Source of the DNA: CAVSRC01 sp963750065
GTDB lineage: Bacteria > Pseudomonadota > Alphaproteobacteria > Rhizobiales > Kaistiaceae
Length of the DNA: 64,000 nt
Direction: 5' to 3'
Assembly (NCBI GenBank): GCA_963750065.1
Contig: CAVVPK010000016.1
Span: forward strand, 7,166 to 71,165
Part shown: positions 43,186 through 53,942 of the stretch, one piece after another
How the letters are laid out: each line of letters opens with the position of its first letter
Position numbering within the stretch: the first letter of the stretch is position 1
Notes under the pieces: generated by a model
What the model was told of the DNA's origin: nothing
Database searches by the model: none
What the model saw: the letters and a program-made list of their open reading frames with translations, nothing else
Translations under genes and position numbers: made by a program

Positions 43186-43338
43186 CTAGAGGAGGAAAAT
43201 CGCCATCAGGATGAGCAGGACGACGATCCCCGACGCGACGTACTTAACGAGCTTGAGGAAGCTCCGATAGGTGTGGAGGTGGTCGGCAAAGTTCGTACCG
43301 GTCGCGACGCCGAGTTCGACGGTGCCCTGCTCAGCCAT
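43186..43338 (-). CDS. aa3-type cytochrome c oxidase subunit IV
   Basis: 50 aa: AEQGTVELGVATGTNFADHL, HTYRSFLKLVKYVAS and a single C-terminal membrane helix (GIVVLLILMAIFLL). This is the bacterial aa3 subunit IV family, a small protein of the terminal oxidase. In Rhizobiales it is commonly encoded just upstream of pntA; here the pntA that follows is only a remnant. The next intact pntA starts about 515 bases downstream. Confidence 0.85.
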   Translation of the reverse strand: MAEQGTVELGVATGTNFADHLHTYRSFLKLVKYVASGIVVLLILMAIFLL

Positions 43339-43610
43339 TGCTTCTGGTCTCCTTTGCCGTGTGTGAACCCGCGCGCTTTATAGCAAATAGTGCGGTGGGG
43401 GCAATCGAAGCCTCGGCCGGGTCGGGCACCACGCGGCGGCGTTATGGACCGCCGCCGGCCGCTGGTCATCGATGGTGATCAGACTCGGAACCGCGCCGCC
43501 AGCGCGGCGGACATCTGCAAGGAATCGCATGTGAAACAGGCCCCCCACGGCAGCCATCAAGGGCCGTGCGCAGGGCGAACCGGTGTTCGCCGGGTGGGCT
43601 GATGGCGGCC

Positions 43611-44972
43611 TTACAGCCCCACCTGCTTCAGCGCCTTGGCCTGGCGCTTTGCCAAAGCATCGACGTCGAAATCGGCGATCGCCGCTTCGAAGAGCTGGTG
43701 GAAGTTGAGTTCGGCCTTGAGGTGCAGCATGACCGCGCCGAGGCCGATCGCCGCGCGCTCCAGGAAGACGAATTCGCGCGGCACGGTAACCGCCTTCTTC
43801 GGCTTCAGCCGCTGCTTCACCTCCCACGCCTCGCGCCGTCCATAGGCCTGCGGCGCCACGTCGCCGGCGATGGTGCGCACCCGGTCGTCCATCAGCGGCC
43901 CGTAGATGAAGCGCGCCCACAGGGTGAGCGTGTCCACCGTCTCATCGTCGATGTCGCGGAAGCCCCAATTGCGATAGGCGGCGGCGATGCCGTCGCGGTC
44001 GTCCTGCAGGAGCGCGTGGTAGAGGTTGATGACGCCCGCGACGAAGACCGGCGGGAAGATGCGCACGCAGCCGAAATCGAGCAGATTTATTCCCGCCGCG
44101 TGCCCTGATTTCTCAAACACCGTGTAGTTGCCGAGATGCGGGTCGCCGTGGATGACGCCGTAGGTAGCGAACGGCTTCCACCAGGCGGTGAATAGCGCCC
44201 TGGCTATTGCGTTGCGGTCGGCAAGGTCGTGGCCGACATAGGCGAGCAGCTTGTTGCCGTCGAGCCAGCGCATGGTGAGCAGCCGGTCGGTGGACAGCTC
44301 CGGCCAGGTCTCCGGCACACGCACGCTCGCCTCGCCCTTCAGCATCAGGCGGAAGAGTGCCGCGTGCTTCGCCTCGCGGGCATAGTCCAGTTCCTCGCGC
44401 AGCCGCTCGCCGAGCTCCTTGGCGATCTCGGTGGTGTCGATCTCCGGCGCAACGCGCTTCTGCAGGCCGAGCAGGATGCCGAGCTGGCCGAGATCGGCTT
44501 CCACCGCCGACTTCATATCCGGGTATTGCAGCTTGCAGGCGATCAGCGTGCCGTCATGGGCGACCGCCTTGTGGACCTGGCCGAGCGAGGCGGCGGCGGC
44601 CGGCGTGCGCTCGAAGCTTGCGAAGCGGTCCTGCCAGTCGGGCCCCAGTTCCACCATCATGCGCCGCTTGACGAAGGCCGGGCCCATGGGCGGCGCTTCC
44701 GCCTGCAGCTTCTGCAGCTCGGCCGCATAGTCCGGCGGCAAAAGGTCGGGGATGGTGGCCATCATCTGCGCCACCTTCATCATCGGCCCCTTGAGACCGC
44801 CGAGCGTGGCGGCGATGTCGGCGGCGTTGCGCGGATCGGAGAGATCGCGGCCGAAGAGCCTGGCGCCGGCGATGCGCGCCGCCGCGCCGCCGACGCCGGC
44901 GCCCACCCGCGCATAGCGGGTAAGGCGGCCGGAGAGCCGGTTCTGTTCGGGATCGTCGGGAAGCTCTGCCAT
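43611..44972 (-). CDS. ABC1/UbiB-type atypical kinase
   Basis: 453 aa. ABC1 family motifs: LKGPMMKVAQMMATIPDLLP (the KxGQ motif reads KVAQ, as in many alphaproteobacterial members), AAAASLGQVHKAVAHDGTLI (Ala-rich loop), ACKLQYPDMKSAVEADLGQL, VIHGDPHLGNYTVFE and LLDFGCVRIFPP (DFG-like). UbiB family members support ubiquinone synthesis through an ATPase activity. Located near an M3 oligopeptidase and an exported protein gene. Start at 44972. Confidence 0.88.
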   Translation of the reverse strand: MAELPDDPEQNRLSGRLTRYARVGAGVGGAAARIAGARLFGRDLSDPRNAADIAATLGGLKGPMMKVAQMMATIPDLLPPDYAAELQKLQAEAPPMGPAFVKRRMMVELGPDWQDRFASFERTPAAAASLGQVHKAVAHDGTLIACKLQYPDMKSAVEADLGQLGILLGLQKRVAPEIDTTEIAKELGERLREELDYAREAKHAALFRLMLKGEASVRVPETWPELSTDRLLTMRWLDGNKLLAYVGHDLADRNAIARALFTAWWKPFATYGVIHGDPHLGNYTVFEKSGHAAGINLLDFGCVRIFPPVFVAGVINLYHALLQDDRDGIAAAYRNWGFRDIDDETVDTLTLWARFIYGPLMDDRVRTIAGDVAPQAYGRREAWEVKQRLKPKKAVTVPREFVFLERAAIGLGAVMLHLKAELNFHQLFEAAIADFDVDALAKRQAKALKQVGL

Positions 44973-45050
44973 GGCCGCCTATGTAGGTTGCCGACACGGC
45001 AGCGGGAAGGAGCCGCCGCGCGGTATCGCATCAGCCGCAATTGCAACTTT

Positions 45051-45500
45051 TTAGCGCCGTACAACACGGCGGCGGCGGCCGCCGCGGACGGCAAAGTGGA
45101 AATAGAGGTAGAGGCCAATGAGCGGCCCCACCACGAGCCACAGAGAAAAGCCGGCGAGATAGGTGCCGATACCCAGGCGATAGGGCGGCAGTGGATCCGG
45201 CAGCAGGCCCTTCTTCTGGAACTCGGCCAGTTTGTCGGGCGGCGGCATGTCGACATAGTGCCTCGGCTTTGACTTCAGGCCGAGCACGTAGCCATCGTCG
45301 CTGACACGAACGCCGAGGATGAAATAGACGGTGGACGTCTTGTAGCCGAGATAGAGCGCGTCGCCGTCCGGCGTGGTCAGCGTCACGTCCTCGATGAGCG
45401 CGACACGCTCGACAGTGCCGAACGGAGTCCAGGCCCGCGCCTCGCCGGCAAAGGCGACGAGGACGAAAGCCACAACCAATCCGATGGCGTGTCTGGTCAT
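45051..45500 (-). CDS. Exported hypothetical protein with C-terminal membrane segment
   Basis: 149 aa from MTRHAIGLVVAFVLVAFAGE, a signal peptide cleaved near EARA. Middle part: WTPFGTVERVALIEDVTLTT and KLAEFQKKGLLPDPLPPYRL; C-terminus has one hydrophobic helix (LAGFSLWLVVGPLIGLYLYF) and a basic tail. No known domain recognised. It lies between ABC1 kinase and the M3 peptidase, 69 bases after the latter, so the three may be one transcription unit. Function not assigned. Confidence 0.65.
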   Translation of the reverse strand: MTRHAIGLVVAFVLVAFAGEARAWTPFGTVERVALIEDVTLTTPDGDALYLGYKTSTVYFILGVRVSDDGYVLGLKSKPRHYVDMPPPDKLAEFQKKGLLPDPLPPYRLGIGTYLAGFSLWLVVGPLIGLYLYFHFAVRGGRRRRVVRR

Positions 45501-45569
45501 GCCCCTGCTCCGATCGAGCCCAAGCCCTGCGGAGATTATAGCGGTGCGCGCCATGGGCAACACGAATTC

Positions 45570-47399
45570 CTAATCCTCCATCGCTTCCAGTTCGCCGATG
45601 AGGCCGTCGATGACACTCAGGCCCCGAGCCCAGAAGGCGGGATCGCTGGCGTCGAGGCCGAAGGGCGCCAGCAGCTCCTTGTGATGCTTGCTGCCGCCCG
45701 CCTTCAGCAGGGCGAAATACTTCTCCTGGAAGCCGGACTCGGCCTCCTCGTAGACGGCATAGAGCGAGTTCACCAGACAGTCGCCGAAGGCATAGGCATA
45801 GACGTAGAAGGGCGAGTGGATGAAGTGCGGGATGTAGCTCCAGAAGGTCTCGTAGCCGGGGCCTAGCCGAATTGCCGGCCCCAGGCTCTCGCTTTGCACC
45901 GCCATCCACAGTTCGCCGATGCGCTCGGCGGTGAGCTCGCCTTCGCGCCGCTCGAGATGCAGGCTGCGCTCGAACGAGTAGAAGGCGATCTGGCGCACCA
46001 CCGTATTGATCATGTCCTCGACCTTGGCCGCGATCATCGCCTTGCGTTCGCGCTGGTCGGCGGTATCGGCAAGCAGGGCGCGGAAGGTCAGCATCTCGCC
46101 GAAGACGCTGGCCGTCTCGGCAAGCGTCAGCGGGGTCGGCGCCATCAGCGCGCCCTGCGGACCGGCCAGCACCTGATGCACGCCATGACCCAGTTCGTGG
46201 GCGAGCGTCATCACGTCACGCACCCGGCCCTGATAATTGACCAGGACATAGGGGTGGACCGACGGCACGGTCGGATGGGCAAAGGCGCCCGGCGCCTTGC
46301 CGGGCCTGACCGGTGCGTCGATCCAGTCATCTTCGAAGAAGCGGTCGGCGATCTCCGCCATCTCCGGGGCGAAGGCGCCATAGGCGCTCAGCACCTTGGC
46401 GCGCGCTTCGGCGAAAGGGATCACCTGCGTCGGCCGGTCGGGCAGCGGCGCGTTGCGGTCCCAATAGTCGAGCACGTCGCGGCCGAACCAGCGGGCCTTG
46501 AGTGCATAGTAGCGATGCGACAAGCGCGGATAGGCGCGCTTGACGGCTTCCACCAGCGCCGCCACCACCTCTGGCTCGACGCTGTTCGACAGGTGGCGCG
46601 CATCGGCAACGTCCTTGAAGCCGCGCCAGCGGTCGGAGATTTCCTTGTCCTTGGCCAGCGTGTTGGTGATGTGCGCAAAGAGCCGGATGTTCTTCTTGAA
46701 GGTTGCACCCAGCGCCTCCGCCGCCGCCTTGCGCTTCTCCCCGTCCTCGTGCTGCAGCAGGTTGAGCGTCGGTTCGATCGCCATTTCCTTGCCGCCGACG
46801 TCGAAGCGCAGCGCCGTCATCGTCTCGTCGAACAGCCGGTTCCAGGCGCCGCGCCCGGTCACCGACTTCTCGTGGAAGAGCAGCTCGACCCGGTCCTCGA
46901 GCTGATAGGGCTTCTCCTTGCGCACGTCCTCCAGCCACGGCCGGTAGTGGCCCAGCGCCGGATCGCCCATCGCCGTCTCCAGCACATCGTCGGCGATGCG
47001 GTTGAGCTCCAGCGGGAAGAAAAGCAGATGGGCGCTCGCCGTCGTGATCTTCTCCTGCACGTCGCCATAGAACTTGGCCCGCGCCGGATCGCTGGTATCG
47101 CCGGCATGCAGCAGGCCGGCAAACGAGATGATGCGGCCCATCAGCTCGTCGAGCTTCTCGAAGGCGACCACGGCCGGCGCAAGGCGCCCGCCGCCGTCCT
47201 TCGCCAGTGATTCGAGCTTGCCCTTGTACGTCTCCTCGAAGGCCGCCGACTCGCTCCCTGAAAGCGCCAGATCGCGCGCGAGCGCCGGATCGTCCATGCC
47301 GGCGTAAAGGTCTTCCAGGTTCCATTCCGGCAGAACACCGAGGTCCTCCGCCGCTTCGGCGGCAAGGCTGGCGGAACGGGCAATTTCGGTCGGGGTCAT
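45570..47399 (-). CDS. M3 family oligoendopeptidase F-like peptidase
   Basis: 609 aa from MTPTEIARSASLAAEA. Zinc-metallopeptidase motif TLAHELGHGVHQVLAG (HELGH at about residue 390) with downstream Glu in TLAETASVFGEMLT, giving the HExxH...E set of the M3 family. The N-terminal half is helical as in thimet-like oligopeptidases (LPEWNLEDLYAGMDDP). It degrades short peptides in the cytoplasm. Alphaproteobacterial members lie near ABC1 kinases, as here. Confidence 0.9.
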   Translation of the reverse strand: MTPTEIARSASLAAEAAEDLGVLPEWNLEDLYAGMDDPALARDLALSGSESAAFEETYKGKLESLAKDGGGRLAPAVVAFEKLDELMGRIISFAGLLHAGDTSDPARAKFYGDVQEKITTASAHLLFFPLELNRIADDVLETAMGDPALGHYRPWLEDVRKEKPYQLEDRVELLFHEKSVTGRGAWNRLFDETMTALRFDVGGKEMAIEPTLNLLQHEDGEKRKAAAEALGATFKKNIRLFAHITNTLAKDKEISDRWRGFKDVADARHLSNSVEPEVVAALVEAVKRAYPRLSHRYYALKARWFGRDVLDYWDRNAPLPDRPTQVIPFAEARAKVLSAYGAFAPEMAEIADRFFEDDWIDAPVRPGKAPGAFAHPTVPSVHPYVLVNYQGRVRDVMTLAHELGHGVHQVLAGPQGALMAPTPLTLAETASVFGEMLTFRALLADTADQRERKAMIAAKVEDMINTVVRQIAFYSFERSLHLERREGELTAERIGELWMAVQSESLGPAIRLGPGYETFWSYIPHFIHSPFYVYAYAFGDCLVNSLYAVYEEAESGFQEKYFALLKAGGSKHHKELLAPFGLDASDPAFWARGLSVIDGLIGELEAMED

Positions 47400-47585
47400 G
47401 TCGGCTTCCGCATCGTGAGGTGGGGGAGACAGGTTTCGTCGCCAGATAGGGCGCGCAGGCGGCCTTGTGCAACCGCTGAGTCGCGTTCGGCGGCAATCCG
47501 GCGGGCGCGCCATGCGCAACCGCCGATCCCGCCCTCTGCCCGCTATCCCCAACCGCGGCAGATGCCGCCGCCGCATGGCCGCCGG

Positions 47586-47600
47586 TTAATGACAGATTAA
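47586..47600. promoter_or_regulatory. Perfect CtrA-type box between M3 peptidase and sigma-54 regulator
   Basis: TTAA (47586-47589), seven bases, TTAA (47597-47600), an exact TTAA-N7-TTAA match. It is 133 bases upstream of the response-regulator start at 47734 and 186 bases from the divergent M3 start. The rest of the 334-base intergenic region shows no gene. Confidence 0.5.
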
Positions 47601-47733
47601 CTGCTCGGCCCGATCATCACCCCCGAGCCGTTCACCACGACCATTGATTCCATTGGGATTTCTGAGCGGTAGCGACCAGTATTGTGCCGCAAAGAGACAG
47701 TTTCACGCCCGACAGGGAGCCTACCGCCTCACT

Positions 47734-49212
<1,479 letters not shown>

Positions 49213-49316
49213 GCGGTAAATTTCGCTTGAGGTGTGACCGACGTCATTGAAATCGGGCGTTAACCTGTATCATTTCGAATGCTCGTCCGACGCTGCATGA
49301 CAACGAGGCCGTTCCT

Positions 49317-51185
49317 ATGCTCTTTCGCAAAGTATTCCCGACGCTGATCGGCGTTGCCGCCCTGCTGGCCGCAGGGGGCACCATGGCTGCCGCCGCAACG
49401 AGCGAAAGACCGGTGGTTCTGGCCAGCTACTACGCGATGGGCGATCGCGCCGTCGATCCGATGGGCGAATCGATCCGCGCCATCCTGACCAATGTCGGCG
49501 GTCAAGGCGATTTCGTCGCCAAGAAGGACGCCGGGGCGCTGACCGCGTTCTATCGCGCCCAGGGCTATGCGCCGTCGTGGATTCTGGACGGCAAGCTGAC
49601 CGAGCGCGCTCTGGCGGTCATTGCCCGCATCAAGGCGGCCGATACCGACGGCCTCGACCCGTCCGTCTACCACGTGCCGCACGTCCAGATCGGCGTCGCC
49701 ATGCCGGCCACGCAGACCGTTCTGGCGCGCGCCGAGGTGATGCTCAGCCAAGCGGTCATCGACTATGTCCACGACGCCCATTCCGGCCGTCTCGACCCCG
49801 CCGACATCAGCCAGAACTTCGACTACAAACCGCACGTCGCCGATCCGGTCGAGGCCCTCAACAAGATTTCCATGGCCGATGACGCAGCCAAGGTGCTGGC
49901 CTCTTACAACCCGCAGCGCCCCGAATTTCAGGCGCTGCGCGAGAAGCTCGCCGAAGCCCGGGCGGCCGAGAACAACCTGCCCCCGGTCATCCCCGCCGGC
50001 CGCAACCTCAAGCTTGGCATGAAGGACCCGCGCGTCGTCATCCTGCGCGCGCGCTTGAAGATCGAGCCGCCGCCCCCGCCGGTCGAAACGCCCATGGCGG
50101 CGGCACCGGCTGCCGATGCGCCGCCTGCCGCCGACAGCCTCGCCACTGCCGACCAGCCGGCGGCGTCAGCGCCGGACGGCACCCTGGTGACGCCGGTTTC
50201 GGCGACTTCCGACCAGCCCGGAGCCATGCAGCCCGAAGCCGCGCCGGCCATCGACAAGACGGTGGTCGCGGCGACCGAGCCACCCGCCAAGCCGTTCGAT
50301 CCGGAAGTCTTCGACGACAGCGTCGATGCCGCGGTCAAGGCGTTCCAGGAATCCGCCGGCCTGAAGCCCGACGGCATTATCGGCCCGGCCACCCTCGGCC
50401 GCCTCAACGCCGCCGCCGACAGCCATGTCGACACGATTCTGGTCAACATGGAGCGCTGGCGCTGGATGCCGGAGGACCTCGGCAAGTTCTACGTCCGGGT
50501 CAACATCCCCAACTTCAATCTCGACATCTACAAGGACGACAAGGTCATCTACACGACCCGCATCGTCGACGGTCAGCCGACCAAGCAGACGCCGATCTTC
50601 TCCGACCAGATCGAGCACGTCATCGTCAATCCGGTGTGGAACGTGCCGGCCTCGATCGCGGTGAAGGAGATGCTGCCGCAGATCCAGGCCGACCCCGGAA
50701 AGGCGCTCAGCGGCTACCAGGTCTTCGCCAATATCGGCGGGCGGTTCCGCGCGGTCGATCCGTGGACGATCGACTGGCATAACGTCGACATGCGCCGCAT
50801 CCAGATCAAGCAGCCGCCGGGCGAAAAGAATGCGCTCGGCTCGATCAAGTTCATGTTCCCCAACCCGTTTGCCGTGTACCTGCACGACACGCCCTCGAAG
50901 AGCCTGTTCTCGAGGGACTACCGCGCGCTCAGCCACGGTTGCATGCGGGTGATGAACCCGTGGGATTTCGCCGCCAGCCTGCTCACTTACGATCCCAACG
51001 TATCGGCGGCCGGCCTCAAGAAGCTGGTCGGCGGCCCGCAGACGCAGGTCAACCTGACCCGGCCCATCCCGGTCCACATCACCTATTTCACCGCCTGGGT
51101 CGACGATTCGGGCAAGCTTCAGCTGCGCGCCGACATCTATCATCATGACGCGGAGATGGAGAAAGCCTTCGGGCTGGTTTCCTGA
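49317..51185 (+). CDS. L,D-transpeptidase with peptidoglycan-binding domain
   Basis: 622 aa. Signal peptide (LFRKVFPTLIGVAALLAAGG), N-terminal helical domain (PSVYHVPHVQIGVAMPATQT), a Pro/Ala-rich linker at about 250-320, a PG-binding domain 1 (DAAVKAFQESAGLKPDGIIG), and a YkuD catalytic domain with VRVNIPNFNLDIYKDDKVIY, RDYRALSHGCMRVMNPWDFA and catalytic Cys in SHGCMRV. It cross-links peptidoglycan 3-3 or anchors envelope lipoproteins. The upstream sigma-54 regulator may control it. Confidence 0.92.
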   Translation: MLFRKVFPTLIGVAALLAAGGTMAAAATSERPVVLASYYAMGDRAVDPMGESIRAILTNVGGQGDFVAKKDAGALTAFYRAQGYAPSWILDGKLTERALAVIARIKAADTDGLDPSVYHVPHVQIGVAMPATQTVLARAEVMLSQAVIDYVHDAHSGRLDPADISQNFDYKPHVADPVEALNKISMADDAAKVLASYNPQRPEFQALREKLAEARAAENNLPPVIPAGRNLKLGMKDPRVVILRARLKIEPPPPPVETPMAAAPAADAPPAADSLATADQPAASAPDGTLVTPVSATSDQPGAMQPEAAPAIDKTVVAATEPPAKPFDPEVFDDSVDAAVKAFQESAGLKPDGIIGPATLGRLNAAADSHVDTILVNMERWRWMPEDLGKFYVRVNIPNFNLDIYKDDKVIYTTRIVDGQPTKQTPIFSDQIEHVIVNPVWNVPASIAVKEMLPQIQADPGKALSGYQVFANIGGRFRAVDPWTIDWHNVDMRRIQIKQPPGEKNALGSIKFMFPNPFAVYLHDTPSKSLFSRDYRALSHGCMRVMNPWDFAASLLTYDPNVSAAGLKKLVGGPQTQVNLTRPIPVHITYFTAWVDDSGKLQLRADIYHHDAEMEKAFGLVS

Positions 51186-51412
51186 AACGGCGAAATCCAC
51201 GCCGAAGGCCCGGAAAGTCGGCGATTTCCGGGCCGAACCACTTGCCCCATCGCCCTGCAAATGCCACGATCGGTCGTTAGCCGGGGATCTGGAGGGATTC
51301 CCCGGCCGCTAGGTATGGCGCATCCCGTTGGTACACCGGGCGTTAACTATACGCTCGGACAATGCGTCACTTGGTGGCCTGTTTTCTTGGGTAGGGAACG
51401 GCGGGAAGAGTT

Positions 51413-53110
51413 TTGTTCTGGCGGGGCAACCAGCTAATCGCGCCTGAGACGCGACCGGTGGCCGGTCGGATGAAGGCGTGGCTCAAGGTCGGTGCCACGG
51501 CGCTTTTGCTGACGGTCGCCGCCCACGGCTCCAGCCTCGCCAGCGAGCGGGCGCTCAGGCTCTACAATCTCCACACGCACGAGCGCACCGTCATCGTCTA
51601 CAAGCGCGATGGCGTTTACGACCGCAATGGCCTCCAGGCGCTCAACCAGTTCCTGCGCGACTGGCGCCAGAACAGAGTGATCCAGATGGACCCGCATCTG
51701 TTTGACCTGCTGTGGCAGGTCTACAAGCAGTCCGGGTCGCATGACTACATCCAGGTGGTGTGCGGCTATCGCTCGCCGCCGACCAACGCCATGCTCCGCC
51801 GCCGTTCGAAGGCCGTCGCCAAGACGAGCCTGCACATGCGCGGCAAGGCGATGGACTTCTACATTCCCGACGTGCCGCTCTCCAAGCTGCGTGCGATCGG
51901 GTTGAAGATGCAGCTTGGCGGCGTCGGCTTCTATCCGACCTCAGGCTCGCCCTTCGTCCATATGGACACCGGCAATGTGCGCCACTGGCCGCGCATGACG
52001 CGCCAGCAGCTTGTGCGCATCTTCCCCAACGGCAACACGCTGCACATCCCCTCCGACGGACAGCCGCTGCCCGGTTACCAGCAGGCCCTGGCCGCGTACA
52101 AGGCGCGCATGGCCGGCGAGACCCCCGATACCAAGGTTGCCTCCTTTGCCGGTTCGCCGGTGATCGAGGACGTCAAGAACAGCAAGCAGGTGCTGGTCGC
52201 CGACACCTCGATCGACGACGAGGCGGCAAGCGACGCCGAGATCGCCGCCGATCTGCCGGCCGCGGCGCCGGCGCCGGCGCCGGTTCCGCCGTCGACGCGT
52301 GCCGTCGGCACCGCCGTTGCCTCCTATGCCACCGCGCCGGTGCCGCTGCCGCGCCTGGCGCCCAAGCGGGCGCAGCCGGTCGCCGTCGCCTCGCTTGCCG
52401 CGCCCGACGACATCACGGCGCCGGCCAGGCCGCCGCTCGACATCGCCACTCTGGCCAGTCTGCCCCTGCCGCAGGACACCTTCGGCAATCCGCAGGACTG
52501 GACCCAGCCGCCGGTTCCCGCCGTGCTCGCCGCCGCCATGGCCGAGCGCGACCAGACCCGGCGCGGCTCTTCGCTGCCGATCGCGCCCACCGCCGTGGTG
52601 GCGACGATCAACATGACGCGGCCGCTGCGCGCCGAAGCGATCACCACCGCCGTGCTGCGTCGTAACGGCAACACCGCCGACAGCGGCACCGTTCCCACTC
52701 TCCTCGCCTATGCGCCGGCCACCCTGCCGGAGGGCCCGCTCGCCTATGGCGTGCCGCTGCCCCACATCAGCCCGCTGCGGGCGTCGGCCGCCGCTGCGAC
52801 CGCGGCGCCCGTGAGCACACCGGCGCGTCCGATGATGACGCCGCAACTGACTATGACCGCGCTCGATACGCGCAGCCTGCGCATGTGGATCGGCACGGCG
52901 TCGACGCGGCAGAAGCCATACGCCGTGCTCACCATGCCGGATTTCACCACCGACGCCGACCTGATGAGCAAGCCTGACGTGGCCTTCGCCGCCGGCTTCG
53001 AGCACCGTGCCTATGCCGATCTCAGGACCGACCACTTCTCCGGCGCGCTGGTCGGCCAGCCCACCATCGTCGACCTCAGGCACGATTCGTTCGTCGCTTC
53101 GACCCGCTGA
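51413..53110 (+). CDS. DUF882 (YcbK-like) M15-type peptidoglycan peptidase
   Basis: 565 aa from a TTG start; an ATG at 51470 (MKAWLKVG) is a reasonable alternative that puts the signal-like segment first. The DUF882 domain (about residues 45-200) shows the M15 metal-binding pattern: YRSPPTNAMLRRRSKAVAKT, SLHMRGKAMDFYIPDV (His...Asp) and PFVHMDTGNVRHWPRMTR (His). A long Pro/Ala-rich C-terminal tail of about 330 residues follows, unusual in length for the family. It likely trims peptidoglycan. Adjacent to the transpeptidase. Confidence 0.85.
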   Translation: MFWRGNQLIAPETRPVAGRMKAWLKVGATALLLTVAAHGSSLASERALRLYNLHTHERTVIVYKRDGVYDRNGLQALNQFLRDWRQNRVIQMDPHLFDLLWQVYKQSGSHDYIQVVCGYRSPPTNAMLRRRSKAVAKTSLHMRGKAMDFYIPDVPLSKLRAIGLKMQLGGVGFYPTSGSPFVHMDTGNVRHWPRMTRQQLVRIFPNGNTLHIPSDGQPLPGYQQALAAYKARMAGETPDTKVASFAGSPVIEDVKNSKQVLVADTSIDDEAASDAEIAADLPAAAPAPAPVPPSTRAVGTAVASYATAPVPLPRLAPKRAQPVAVASLAAPDDITAPARPPLDIATLASLPLPQDTFGNPQDWTQPPVPAVLAAAMAERDQTRRGSSLPIAPTAVVATINMTRPLRAEAITTAVLRRNGNTADSGTVPTLLAYAPATLPEGPLAYGVPLPHISPLRASAAAATAAPVSTPARPMMTPQLTMTALDTRSLRMWIGTASTRQKPYAVLTMPDFTTDADLMSKPDVAFAAGFEHRAYADLRTDHFSGALVGQPTIVDLRHDSFVASTR

Positions 53111-53125
53111 GTGCGGGCCGCTGCC

Positions 53126-53383
53126 TCACTCGGACGGCAGCAGCATCCCCAGAGCCTGCATATAGAGTTCGAGCAGCGCCTCCTGCTCCTGACGCTCGTT
53201 CGAGTCCTGCTTGCGCAGGCGCACCACCGTGCGCAGCGTCTTGGTGTCGAAGCCGTTCGCCTTGGCCTCGGCGTAGACTTCCTTGATGTCGTCGGCCAGC
53301 GCCTGTTTCTCCTCTTCGAGACGCTCGACGCGCTCGACGATCGACTTGAGCTGGTCCTTGGCGAAGCCTGCCGAATCGGCCAT
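53126..53383 (-). CDS. gapR: GapR (DUF2312) nucleoid-associated protein
   Basis: 85 aa: GFAKDQLKSIVERVERLEEE, KQALADDIKEVYAEAKANGF and TKTLRTVVRLRKQDSNERQE. This is the DUF2312 family, named GapR in Caulobacter, which binds AT-rich overtwisted DNA ahead of the replication fork. All-helical; the length is standard. It is convergent with the DUF882 gene. Confidence 0.92.
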   Translation of the reverse strand: MADSAGFAKDQLKSIVERVERLEEEKQALADDIKEVYAEAKANGFDTKTLRTVVRLRKQDSNERQEQEALLELYMQALGMLLPSE

Positions 53384-53547
53384 CTGGTCTTGCTCCTGCT
53401 ACCCATGAAAACGGCGCGCCTTTCGCGCGGGCGCCCGCGCGAGTGGTTCGCCCGAGTCGCGGCGCCCGGTCAAGCCCGCGGCTGGCGCACCGCCGCCGGC
53501 ATGACTAAGGTCGACGAACCTCATCACTGAATTGACGCCGGTTCCCC

Positions 53548-53847
53548 ATGCCCGCCTATCTCGTCACCTTCAAATTTGGCCGCAATGCGGACTTCGGGCG
53601 GCGGCTGGACGATTTCATCGCACGCCTGGCGATCGGCGACTGGTGGGGCGAGACCGGCACGACGATCATCGTCCATTCCGACGAGCCGATCGACGTCTTC
53701 AGCCGGCGCATCACGGCACCCTCCGTCTTCGACGAGGACAACGACATCGTCGTGGTCGTCGATCTCGACAATCGCCAGGGGCGCGCCCGGGGGCCGTTCC
53801 GCGACAGCGGCCTGTTCACCGCCGCGTCGTGGATGGTGCGGATATAG
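53548..53847 (+). CDS. Conserved hypothetical protein
   Basis: 99 aa from MPAYLVTFKFGRNADFGRRL. Mixed alpha/beta text with IIVHSDEPIDVFSRRITAPS and DNDIVVVVDLDNRQG; no known catalytic motif. It lies between gapR and a REP-like repeat. Small, soluble, family not recognised. Confidence 0.6.
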   Translation: MPAYLVTFKFGRNADFGRRLDDFIARLAIGDWWGETGTTIIVHSDEPIDVFSRRITAPSVFDEDNDIVVVVDLDNRQGRARGPFRDSGLFTAASWMVRI

Positions 53848-53854
53848 GCGGACA

Positions 53855-53905
53855 CCCTCACGCTGAGGTGGCTGCCGCAGGCAGCCCTCGAAAGGTCGAG
53901 GGCGG
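53855..53905. repeat. REP-like palindromic repeat, copy 2
   Basis: CACCCTCACGCTGAGGTG followed by GGCTGCCGCAGGCAGCC and CTCGAAAGGTCGAG. The central block CTGAGG-TGGCTGCCGCAGGC matches copy 1 at 3625-3650 in the same orientation. It lies between two convergent genes. Confidence 0.6.
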
Positions 53906-53942
53906 CCATTTATCCTGCGAAGCCCCCAGACCGCCACCGGCT

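Noticed and set aside
43378..43920. Minus-strand frame upstream of the ABC1 kinase stop
   Set aside because: Overlaps the 3' end of the kinase in another frame and shows no conserved motif.
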